The translations under genes were made by a program, and so were the position numbers. A stretch of 64,000 nt of DNA from Microvirga sp. BSC39. GTDB lineage: Bacteria; Pseudomonadota; Alphaproteobacteria; Rhizobiales; Beijerinckiaceae. Shown here piece by piece: positions 32,886-39,622 of this stretch. Under the pieces are notes generated by a model. It ran no database searches and was not told the DNA's origin. It was given only the letters and a program-made list of their open reading frames with translations. The number at the start of each line of letters is the position of its first letter. The stretch's first letter is position 1. The stretch spans positions 1 to 64,000 of the forward strand of contig NZ_JPUG01000064.1 in NCBI RefSeq assembly GCF_000739015.1. Direction: 5' to 3'.

Positions 32886-33391
32886 ACGCCCCAGCTGAGA
32901 GCGGGCGGGCTCAGAACCAGGGCGCTGGTGGCCCGATGGGGATCGGAGCCACGAAGGACAGCGTAGCGTCCACGCGCCGATCGTCAACGAAATCCCTAAG
33001 AGATGGTTAAAGCAGAAGCGCCCTGGTTGAGGTGCTGTCAGGATAACCTCAACCAGAGCGTCAACAGCGTCTGAGCACGCTGCATCTGTCCGGGCTGATA
33101 CACAACGCGCCCGGTGAGGACATCCTGAACTGACTTGGTAAACGTTTGGTGTTCGGAGTGGGGCGCCCCAGCCGAGAAAGGTTCGCGATATTCTCAGCTG
33201 GGGCGCTGGTGGCCGAAGGGGCAACTAACAAGCCACACCTGAAAAGTTAGCCTGCCTTGCCTCCCACTCAATGCTCCAGAAGGCGATAGGTGCTGCCCCA
33301 GATGGGCATGACTCTCAGCATGGGGAGTAGCCCAGAAATAGGAACGCCCCAGCTGGGGAGATCGGGTTCAAGGACCCTCAGCTGGGGCGTT
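32886..33391. repeat. Array of four related hairpins in a 590-bp gene-free gap
   Basis: The gap 32875-33465 contains inverted repeats that share ACGCCCCAGCTGAG or similar. Element 1: 32886-32924. Element 2: arms 33163-33178 and 33191-33206, 15 of 16 pairs. Element 3: perfect 13-bp arms at 33343-33355 and 33379-33391. A further perfect 11-bp hairpin (CTGGTTGAGGT/ACCTCAACCAG, 33023-33056) has a similar GCGCCC lead. None has a T run, so they are not standard terminators. They could be structured RNA, translational spacers, protein-binding sites or a repeat unit; function unknown. Confidence 0.75.
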
Positions 33392-33465
33392 GGCGCTCTT
33401 GGGGGGCAATAGCGCACGGCCCCATAACGCCTATCAACCGTGGCCATATTAAGGACGCTTGAGGG

Positions 33466-33813
33466 ATGCCTTCAGCAGGACAGCTTCGCGACCGCGTGAC
33501 TTTTCAACGACGCGGCACCGTCTCGGACGAGTACGGCAATGAGCAGACCGGCGATTGGGCCGATGTCTTCACGGTTGCCGCCAACATCCGACCGGCGCGG
33601 GGCAGGGAAGAGGTTCTCGCCCAGCGCCTTCAGGGCGTGCGCCCGGTCGAGATCGAGGTCCGCTGGTCGTCGCAGACGGTTCAGATCGCCCCGGAATGGC
33701 GGGCTGTGAACGCTCGCAAGCCCTCCGAGATCTATAACATCCACGACATCCGCGACCCTGACGGCAAGCGGGCGTGGAACATCCTGACCTGTACCCTCGG
33801 CGTAGCCACTTAA
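33466..33813 (+). CDS. Head-tail adaptor/closure protein
   Basis: 115 residues: AGQLRDRVTFQRRGTVSDEYGNEQTGDWADVFTVAANIRPARGREEV is the signature of phage head-tail joining (SPP1 gp16-type/HK97 gp9-like) proteins. It closes the neck after DNA packaging. The gene begins the second part of the head module after the hairpin gap. Confidence 0.92.
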   Translation: MPSAGQLRDRVTFQRRGTVSDEYGNEQTGDWADVFTVAANIRPARGREEVLAQRLQGVRPVEIEVRWSSQTVQIAPEWRAVNARKPSEIYNIHDIRDPDGKRAWNILTCTLGVAT

Positions 33814-33824
33814 GGAGAAGCATC

Positions 33825-34010
33825 ATGGCTCAGAAAGTGAAGTTCACCAAGCCGTACACCTACCGCATCGACGGCCAGCGCCAGGTGGCGTACGACGGCG
33901 GGAAGGAGTACCGCATCCCCGAAGCGCATTACGAAGCCGCCAAGGCGGCCGGTGTAATTGAGGACATAGCTGAGACCCCGGCAACGACCGAGAGCAAGGC
34001 CAAGGGCTGA
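33825..34010 (+). CDS. Small neck-region hypothetical protein, 61 aa
   Basis: ATG at 33825 following AAGGAGAAGC. MAQKVKFTKPYTYRIDGQRQVAYDGGKEYRIPEAHYEAAKAAGVIE is a compact Tyr/Lys-rich small domain, then a disordered tail. Such a protein lies between the adaptor and HK97 gp10 genes in several phages of Hyphomicrobiales. Function unknown. Confidence 0.7.
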   Translation: MAQKVKFTKPYTYRIDGQRQVAYDGGKEYRIPEAHYEAAKAAGVIEDIAETPATTESKAKG

Positions 34011-34014
34011 CCCG

Positions 34015-34431
34015 ATGGCCGTTGAAGGCATCGCTGCCCTGCGGGCGAAGCTCCGAGCTTTGCCCAAGGCTGCCAAGGATGAGATCCGGGCAGCGCTGGC
34101 ACAGAGCGCCGAAGAGATGGCGGCAATGGCCCGTCGTCTTGCCCCTGTCGAAAGCGGGGCTCTTCGCGCCTCCATCGGCTGGACTTTCGGGCAGGCCCCA
34201 AAGGGCTCCATGGTTCTCGCGGAAGGCAGCTCTGATGAGGCGGAACTGCGGGTGACTGTGTATGCGGGCAGCGACAAAGCGTTCTATTCTCGCTGGCAGG
34301 AGTTCGGGACTGCGAAGATGGCTGCGAACCCCTACTTTTTTCCATCTTACAGATCGCTGCGGCGGCGCATTCGGGGGCGCATTACCCGAGCCACCCGCAA
34401 GGCGGCAAGATCGGTAGCAAGCAAATCATGA
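34015..34431 (+). CDS. HK97 gp10-family neck/tail completion protein
   Basis: 138 residues: a helical start (LRAKLRALPKAAKDEIRAALAQSAEEMAAMARRLAPVESGALRASIGW) then SRWQEFGTAKMAANPYFFPSYR, the HK97 gp10 pattern (W-x-E-F-G-T-x-x-M-x-A-x-P-F). Four bp before the stop the next gene starts. Part of the head-tail joining set. Confidence 0.93.
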   Translation: MAVEGIAALRAKLRALPKAAKDEIRAALAQSAEEMAAMARRLAPVESGALRASIGWTFGQAPKGSMVLAEGSSDEAELRVTVYAGSDKAFYSRWQEFGTAKMAANPYFFPSYRSLRRRIRGRITRATRKAARSVASKS

Positions 34432-34826
34432 GCGACCCTAGTCTAGCCCTCCAAGGCGCTATAGTGGCCGCTCTGAAGGCTCTTGGCACGCCTGCCGGCG
34501 CCAATGTCTTTGATCGGGTGCCTGACAGCAACCCCTTCCCGCGCATCACAGTCGGCGGCGGGCAATCCGTGCCGGTCGATGAGGACTGCTACGAGGGCAC
34601 CGAAAGCACGATCCAGATTGATGCCTGGTCCCGCGAGGTCGGCTTTCCGCAGGTCAAGCAGATCGCCTCGGCCATTCGCGCCCGCTTCCACAATGGCGAC
34701 CTTACCCTATCCGGTCATACGCTCGAACTCATGAAGATTGAGACGATCGCGTATGAGCGCGACAGCGATGGACTGACGAGCCGCGCTCGCATCCAACTCC
34801 GGGCTTTGACACAGCCCAAAGACTAA
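34428..34826 (+). CDS. Tail completion protein (DUF3168)
   Basis: 132 residues. DPSLALQGAIVAALKALGTPAGANVFDRVPDSNPFPRITVGGGQSVP, followed by STIQIDAWSREVGFPQVKQIASAIRARFHN, is characteristic of DUF3168 tail terminator proteins. It caps the tail tube. The ATG overlaps the gp10 stop (ATGA). Confidence 0.93.
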   Translation: MSDPSLALQGAIVAALKALGTPAGANVFDRVPDSNPFPRITVGGGQSVPVDEDCYEGTESTIQIDAWSREVGFPQVKQIASAIRARFHNGDLTLSGHTLELMKIETIAYERDSDGLTSRARIQLRALTQPKD

Positions 34827-34849
34827 CCCTCTCACATCGGAGAACTGTT

Positions 34850-35290
34850 ATGGCTCGCCCAACTACCCTGCGCGGCTCGAAGCTGCTTATCATGATCGGA
34901 GACGGTGCCGATCCTGAAGTTTTCGCCGCTCCCTGCGCCCTGAATACGAAGTCCTTCAACCGCTCAGCATCCACGAACGATTTCAACGTCGCTGATTGCA
35001 GCGACCCGGATGCCCCAGTCTGGACAGAGAGAGCCAAGGGCGCCCTGTCCTCGGGTATCAGTGGCTCGGGCACGCTGGCGCAAGAGAGCATCACGACCTG
35101 GGAAGAGTTCTTCGAGGACGTAGACTCCCGGAATGTCCGCGTGGTGATTGACTATGCAGTCGGCCCCCGTACCTATGAGGGCAAGTATCACCTAACCACG
35201 TTCAACATCACCGGCGACCAAGACGGCTTGATCCAGTACGAGATCGAGCTCACCTCGGACGGCCCGGTCAACGTGGTGACCACTCCGTGA
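34850..35290 (+). CDS. Major tail tube protein
   Basis: 146 residues: LRGSKLLIMIGDGADPEVFAAPCALNTKSFNRSASTNDFNVADCSDPDAPVW and GTLAQESITTWEEFFEDVDSRNVRVVIDY, then a C-terminal strand pair. This is the phage tail tube type used by gene-transfer-agent-like and other siphovirus tails in Alphaproteobacteria. The stop overlaps the GTG of the tail-chaperone gene. Confidence 0.9.
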   Translation: MARPTTLRGSKLLIMIGDGADPEVFAAPCALNTKSFNRSASTNDFNVADCSDPDAPVWTERAKGALSSGISGSGTLAQESITTWEEFFEDVDSRNVRVVIDYAVGPRTYEGKYHLTTFNITGDQDGLIQYEIELTSDGPVNVVTTP

Positions 35291-35688
35291 GTGCAGACGC
35301 ATCGTTTGAACAGGTCTGGGCGGGAGACGAGCGCGTCTTCCGTCTGGGCATTGGCGAGCTGCTCGCCCTGGAAGAGAAACTCGACAGCGGCTGCGCTGCG
35401 GTCCTGAACCGGATCGGCACAGGGGAATGGCGCATTGCCGACCTGAAAGAGCCCATCCGCCTCGGCCTCATGGGCGGCGGCACGGACGCCAAGCGGGCCA
35501 AGGCGCTCGTTGAGGAGAACGTGGTTCCCGGTCGGCTGCTTGAGGCGGCTGTTCTGGCGCGGGCGATCCTCCTGAAGGCTCTGGTGGGCGACACCCGCGA
35601 GACAGTGGGAAAAGACGAAGCGGCGACGGGAGCACCGGAGGCGAACGCCTCTCCGCCGCCGCTCTCTACGGAAGAGGTGCAGTCCTAG
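35287..35688 (+). CDS. Tail assembly chaperone, GTA gp10-like, upstream (G-type) product
   Basis: 133 residues from GTG. FEQVWAGDERVFRLGIGELLALEEKLDSGCAAVLNRIGTGEWRIADLKEPIRLGLMGGG is the GTA-gp10 tail-chaperone pattern (D-x-x-R-F-R-L-x-I-G-E-L-L-x-L-E). A heptamer G GGA AAA lies in frame at 35607-35613, so ribosomes can slip back by one base to make a longer GT-type fusion (35613-35834). This product stops at 35688. Confidence 0.88.
   Translation: MSADASFEQVWAGDERVFRLGIGELLALEEKLDSGCAAVLNRIGTGEWRIADLKEPIRLGLMGGGTDAKRAKALVEENVVPGRLLEAAVLARAILLKALVGDTRETVGKDEAATGAPEANASPPPLSTEEVQS
35607..35613 (+). promoter_or_regulatory. Predicted -1 ribosomal frameshift site (G GGA AAA)
   Basis: In the frame of the upstream chaperone the codons GTG GGA AAA GAC contain the heptamer GGGAAAA as X XXY YYZ, one base different from the lambda G-T site GGGAAAG. 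After a -1 slip the reading frame continues open from 35613 to the TAA at 35834, spelling a typical tail-chaperone C terminus. No alternative start exists near the beginning of that frame. Confidence 0.82.
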
Positions 35689-35834
35689 GGTTCACGCCCT
35701 CAGAGGTTCGGGCAATGACCCTCTGGGAGCTTGCAGCGGCTGTCGAAGGCTGGAACGCCTCGCAAGGCGCAGAGGAGCCGATAGAGGCTCCAACCGCTGA
35801 AGAATATTACGACCTTGTGGCGAGGCTGGGTTAA
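35613..35834 (+). CDS. Tail assembly chaperone, frameshift (T-type) extension
   Basis: This reading frame yields about 73 residues after the slip. Its core, GERLSAAALYGRGAVLGFTPSEVRAMTLWELAAAVEGW, is the GFTPSE-x-x-AMT-x-x-EL motif of the small tail assembly chaperone (rcc01693/TAC type). The fusion product would be about 182 residues. An internal ATG at 35715 could only make the last 39 residues. Function: chaperones tape measure and tube assembly, as lambda gpG/gpGT. Confidence 0.82.
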   Translation, partial: RRSGDGSTGGERLSAAALYGRGAVLGFTPSEVRAMTLWELAAAVEGWNASQGAEEPIEAPTAEEYYDLVARLG

Positions 35835-36217
35835 AGCGCTTTCAGCTTTGTCTCATCTTGGCGGATGGTCATCAAGTTGGCATTGAGTCTCGCGGAAACA
35901 GTCGCGAGAAACTCGATCTGCGTAATCGGGCGGTTGTTAACCCAGATACTGGCGAGTTTGAAAGATCCATCTTCCAAATGGAAGCGGCACGTTGCTGTGC
36001 TCCTTACGGATACACCTATCGGGTTCTTAGCCTCATAAATCAGGACGGCTTCGTTCTTTTCGATGAAGCTATTTTCCCTGCTGTAGGATGAAGGCACCTT
36101 CATCAAGCTTCTCATGCTTGTTTCGCAGGCAGTAACCGCCGGATCGTCAGGCGAGCCGAACGGGTTGCAGCCTGCTAACCCCGCAATGATCGTGGCCGCT
36201 GCCACTCTTCCCCACAT
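35831..36217 (-). CDS. Small lipoprotein encoded against the tail operon, 128 aa
   Basis: MWGRVAAATIIAGLAGC gives a lipobox (LAGC). The mature part has three more Cys (AVTACETSM, ATCRFHLEDG and others) and a DGSFKLASIWVN segment, suggesting a small folded domain outside the cytoplasm. It starts 12 bp from the tape measure start, on the opposite strand, and its end overlaps the chaperone frame by 4 bp. As a counter-strand exported protein in a structural operon it is a likely moron; surface receptor masking or exclusion is a testable role. Confidence 0.75.
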   Translation of the reverse strand: MWGRVAAATIIAGLAGCNPFGSPDDPAVTACETSMRSLMKVPSSYSRENSFIEKNEAVLIYEAKNPIGVSVRSTATCRFHLEDGSFKLASIWVNNRPITQIEFLATVSARLNANLMTIRQDETKLKAL

Positions 36218-36229
36218 CGAGCATCTCCA

Positions 36230-38296
36230 ATGGCCGAATCAACTGATCTTCAGCGCCTTGTTGTATCAATGGAGGCTCGTTTTACGACCTTCAATAAGGA
36301 GATGCAGAAACTAACCGGGTCGGTCGAGAAGGAAACCAACAAGATCCAGAGCCGCTTTAAGGCGCTCAATGACAACGTTCAGGGCCAGACGGCCAACCTG
36401 GCTGCCCAGTTTCAGGATATTGGCGTTCAGCTTGCCAGCGGCACCTCTCCGCTCACCGTCGCCCTTCAGCAGGGCACGCAGATCGCAGCGGTGTTGGGCG
36501 AGAGCAAGGGCGGGGCGGCAGGCGCCGTCAAGTCGCTCGGGGCTGCTTTCGCCTCCGTTGTGAGCCCGATCAGCCTCGCAACCATCGGCATCATCGCCCT
36601 AGGCGGCGCGGCGATCCAGTACATTGCCGGGGCGGTCGGCGATGTTGAGAGCCTCGATGACAAACTGAAGACCCATGCCGACCTGATCAAGCAGATCAAG
36701 GATGCCTATGGCGAGGCGGCAGAAGGGCTTGAGGACTATGCCAAGCAGAGCACGGCCGTGCTCGAGGCGCAAACCCGCGCTTCGATTGTCAAGCTACAGG
36801 AGGACCTAGAGAAGCTTGCCAAGACGATCGCACGGGCCGCGAGCGCCACGCCGAGCGGCGTCATGACCAACATCGGCACGATTGAGGTTGATACTGCGGA
36901 AGTGGATCAGGCGGCGGCCAAGTACGACGCATTCGCGGGGGCCGTCAAGAGACTGCGCGACGAGGCTCAGAACGGAACCCCGAATATTCGAGCTTTCCAG
37001 GCGGCCGTTGCCGACGTGGCGAACCAGAACCCCGGCGATGAGAAGATCCAGAAGCTGGCAGCCGAATTGCTGTCTCTGTCGAAAGAGGCCTACGATGTAG
37101 AGACCGCCCTTGATACTGCTCGCCGCGCCATTGGGCTCATCGGTGATGTTGCGGCGGGACAAGTCGGCTCGGTTAAGGAACTCAAGAGCGCCTTGTCCGA
37201 CCTTGCCAGGATCGGTCTGCCGACCACGGGCGAATTCAGAGCCGAGGAGGCATACAAGCGAGCGATCGAGAATGCCCGCACCCCCGGCGAGCGGGCGCAG
37301 GTTGATAGCGCCTATCTTGAGGCACAGCAGCGCCTCCGCGACCGAGAGGCTGAGGCTGCCGCCGAGAAGGCCCGCAGGGAGGCGGAGCGGAAGGCGGAAC
37401 AAGGCGCGCGGCGGGCTGCGAGCGATGCGGAGCGCGCGCGAGAAGCCTATGCTCAGGAAATCGCCGACCTCCAGAATGCCACCAGGGCGCGGGAGCTTGA
37501 GTTTGATATGCTCGGGAAGAGCAATGTCGAGCGTGAAAAGGCCCGCACGCTCATGGAGGTCGAGAACGCCCTTCGCCGCGATGGCGTGACACTCACCGAC
37601 GCCCAGCGGGCCGATATCGAGCAATTGGCCGAAGCCTATGCCCAGACCAGCGAGAAGTTGCGAGACGCCCAGGCAGCACAGGCAGAGTGGCAGCAGTTGG
37701 CGAGTTCCAGTCTAAAGGGGTTCGTCTCGGACCTGATGAACGGGGTGAGCGCCGCCGACGCTCTGCAAAATGCTCTGGCCCGCGTGGGCGACCGGCTGAT
37801 CGATATCGCCATCAACAGCATATTCGACCCGAAGAGTGGCGGCGGGCTCGGGAGCCTTTTCAGCAGCCTTTTCCAACCCCTCGGGCCGAAGATGGCGACA
37901 GGCGGCTATGTAAGCGGTAAAGGCACCGGGACTAGCGACAGCATCACGGCCCGGCTCAGCAACGGCGAGTATGTTGTCAATGCTAAGGCCACGAAGCAGC
38001 ACCGCGACCTGCTGGACGCCATGAATTTCGGCAAGTTCCCAGGGTTCGCCAAGGGCGGCTTTGTAGGCATACCCGCCATACCGGCAGCGGTCCCGAGAGG
38101 CGGCGCGAGTGGCGGCTACAACGTCCAAATCATCGAGGCTCCAGGCACGAAGGCGTCTGTTCAAAAGACGAATGGTCCCAAAGGACCTGGTCTGCGTGTG
38201 CAGCTAATGAACGAGATGGCCGGAATGGTTGCCAATGGAGACTTCGATAAAGTGTTCAAAGGCCGCTTCGGCGTCTCCCCGATGGGAGGTCGTTGA
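36230..38296 (+). CDS. Tail tape measure protein
   Basis: 688 residues. N-terminal coiled coil (LVVSMEARFTTFNKEMQKLTGSVEKE), a transmembrane-like segment (SPISLATIGIIALGGAAIQYIAGA, about 110-135), long Ala/Glu-rich helices (about 150-480) and a C-terminal AKGGFVGIPAIPAAV region. The internal ATGGYVSGKGTGTSDSITARLSNGEYVVNAKATKQHRDLL is the typical TMP_2/lambda GpH-type ending. Length predicts a tail about 100 nm long. The gene fixes tail length and helps DNA injection. Confidence 0.94.
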   Translation: MAESTDLQRLVVSMEARFTTFNKEMQKLTGSVEKETNKIQSRFKALNDNVQGQTANLAAQFQDIGVQLASGTSPLTVALQQGTQIAAVLGESKGGAAGAVKSLGAAFASVVSPISLATIGIIALGGAAIQYIAGAVGDVESLDDKLKTHADLIKQIKDAYGEAAEGLEDYAKQSTAVLEAQTRASIVKLQEDLEKLAKTIARAASATPSGVMTNIGTIEVDTAEVDQAAAKYDAFAGAVKRLRDEAQNGTPNIRAFQAAVADVANQNPGDEKIQKLAAELLSLSKEAYDVETALDTARRAIGLIGDVAAGQVGSVKELKSALSDLARIGLPTTGEFRAEEAYKRAIENARTPGERAQVDSAYLEAQQRLRDREAEAAAEKARREAERKAEQGARRAASDAERAREAYAQEIADLQNATRARELEFDMLGKSNVEREKARTLMEVENALRRDGVTLTDAQRADIEQLAEAYAQTSEKLRDAQAAQAEWQQLASSSLKGFVSDLMNGVSAADALQNALARVGDRLIDIAINSIFDPKSGGGLGSLFSSLFQPLGPKMATGGYVSGKGTGTSDSITARLSNGEYVVNAKATKQHRDLLDAMNFGKFPGFAKGGFVGIPAIPAAVPRGGASGGYNVQIIEAPGTKASVQKTNGPKGPGLRVQLMNEMAGMVANGDFDKVFKGRFGVSPMGGR

Positions 38297-38664
38297 TGCC
38301 GCTTCCTGTTTGGCCCGCTACGGTGCCGCATAAGCCGCTTGCGGATACCGGCATCGATGAGCCTCATCGTGGCGTGCTGGAGAGCGAGATGACGGCGGGC
38401 AACACCCGGAGCCGTCGTCAGTTCACAACGGTCATCGGCACCGTGCCCCGCACAATCCCCATGACCACGGCGCAGTTCCTGACCTTCAAGGCTTTTGTCC
38501 GTGACACGCTCTCGCATGGGGCGGCCGAGTTTGAGATGCCGGTCTGGGATCTGACCGGGTGCCCTGTGCGGCGCGTCAAGCTCCGCGAGGGCGGCAAGTA
38601 CACTGCGAACCGCATGGGCAATAAAATCCACGTCTCCTTCTCCCTCGATGTGTGGGATCTCTAA
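38296..38664 (+). CDS. Distal tail / minor tail protein, 122 aa
   Basis: Start at the ATG overlapping the tape measure stop (TGATG). LPVWPATVPHKPLADTGIDEPHRGVLESEMTAGNTRSRRQFTTVIGTVPRTIPMTTAQFLTFKAFVRDTL is the pattern of a small minor tail protein found after the tape measure in alphaproteobacterial phages, with a DUF2460-like core. It probably joins tube and tip. Confidence 0.82.
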   Translation: MPLPVWPATVPHKPLADTGIDEPHRGVLESEMTAGNTRSRRQFTTVIGTVPRTIPMTTAQFLTFKAFVRDTLSHGAAEFEMPVWDLTGCPVRRVKLREGGKYTANRMGNKIHVSFSLDVWDL

Positions 38665-39201
38665 GTGCCGATTTCCGCCACGCAAGCCTGGGCCGAGGCA
38701 GCTGCTTCTGCGCCCAAGGATGAGGTCATGCTCATCACGATTGAGCTGATCCATCCGACGTTCGTGGAGAACGGCCAGCCTGCTCCAATTCGGGCCGTGC
38801 GCAACACGGTCGATGTCAACTTCCGGCTTGAGGATGGCGCCCCGGTCGGCGGCGGCACTGTAGTCCCGTTCAAGGCGATCCCGTTTGAAATCGACTATCC
38901 CCGCATTGGCAACCTCGGGGCAGAGGCAACGATCAGGTTGGACAATGTCAACCGGGAGGCCTCCCGCTACCTCCATGAGGCCGTGAAGCTCAACGTGCCC
39001 ATTCAGGCGATCTTCCGCGGCTATCTGGCCTCCGATCCCAACACGGTCGGGCAGGGGCCTTACAAGCTGATCCTGCGCAACGTGAAGCGCACGGCACGGC
39101 AGCTTGAAGGGCAACTCGCCATCGCCCGTCCGCAGAACATGCGCGTGATGCGCGAGGTCTATGACATGGTACGCTTCCCAAGCCTCCTGCAGGTGTCGTG
39201 A
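38665..39201 (+). CDS. Tail tip protein, DUF1833
   Basis: 178 residues from GTG. Core IELIHPTFVENGQPAPIRAVRNTVDVNFRLEDG and FEIDYPRIGNLGAEATIRLDNVNREASRYLHEAV match DUF1833 tail proteins, which occur between the minor tail protein and the NlpC/P60 peptidase. Position and length agree. Function: baseplate or tip assembly. Confidence 0.9.
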   Translation: MPISATQAWAEAAASAPKDEVMLITIELIHPTFVENGQPAPIRAVRNTVDVNFRLEDGAPVGGGTVVPFKAIPFEIDYPRIGNLGAEATIRLDNVNREASRYLHEAVKLNVPIQAIFRGYLASDPNTVGQGPYKLILRNVKRTARQLEGQLAIARPQNMRVMREVYDMVRFPSLLQVS

Positions 39202-39620
39202 TGGATCGTCTCGCATTCTATGAGAGCCTGATCGGCAAGCCCTACAAGATCGGAGAGCGCGGCCCAGCGGCTTATGACTGTTACGGCCTCGCCGCGCATA
39301 TCCAGCGGGAACTTGCTGGCGTCCAAATGCCTGACATCGATCCCGTTGAGGCCACAACCCGAGCCCAGGCCGAGGCGATGCTCTCGCACAAAGAGCGGCA
39401 GGCATGGGAGGAAGTCCCAACGGCGGAAGCCAAGGAACTCGATCTCGTCCTCATGGGCAATGTCGCCAAAAGAGATTTCCACCTCGGCACCTACATTGTG
39501 CCGGGAACGGTCGGGGTTGTCCTGCATATCGACAAGCATGCGGGCGTCGTCGTGGATGACATCCCGGCGCTGAAGGCATCCGGCTTCAACTACCTCAGAA
39601 CCTTCCGCCGCAAAGCGTAA
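39201..39620 (+). CDS. NlpC/P60-family tail peptidase
   Basis: 139 residues from the ATG at 39201 (a GTG lies one codon earlier). AYDCYGLAAHIQREL contains the nucleophile Cys, VGVVLHIDKHAGVVV the His. Overall it is a lambda GpK-like NlpC/P60 protein that assists tail-tip assembly or cuts peptidoglycan during injection. It overlaps DUF1833 by one base. Confidence 0.9.
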   Translation: MDRLAFYESLIGKPYKIGERGPAAYDCYGLAAHIQRELAGVQMPDIDPVEATTRAQAEAMLSHKERQAWEEVPTAEAKELDLVLMGNVAKRDFHLGTYIVPGTVGVVLHIDKHAGVVVDDIPALKASGFNYLRTFRRKA

Positions 39621-39622
39621 TC

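Noticed and set aside
32862..33224. Minus-strand 120-aa frame in the hairpin gap
   Set aside because: Runs through the hairpin arms; composition and lack of start context argue against coding.
32886..33391. CRISPR array
   Set aside because: The repeats are inverted, irregularly spaced and few, and there is no cas gene.
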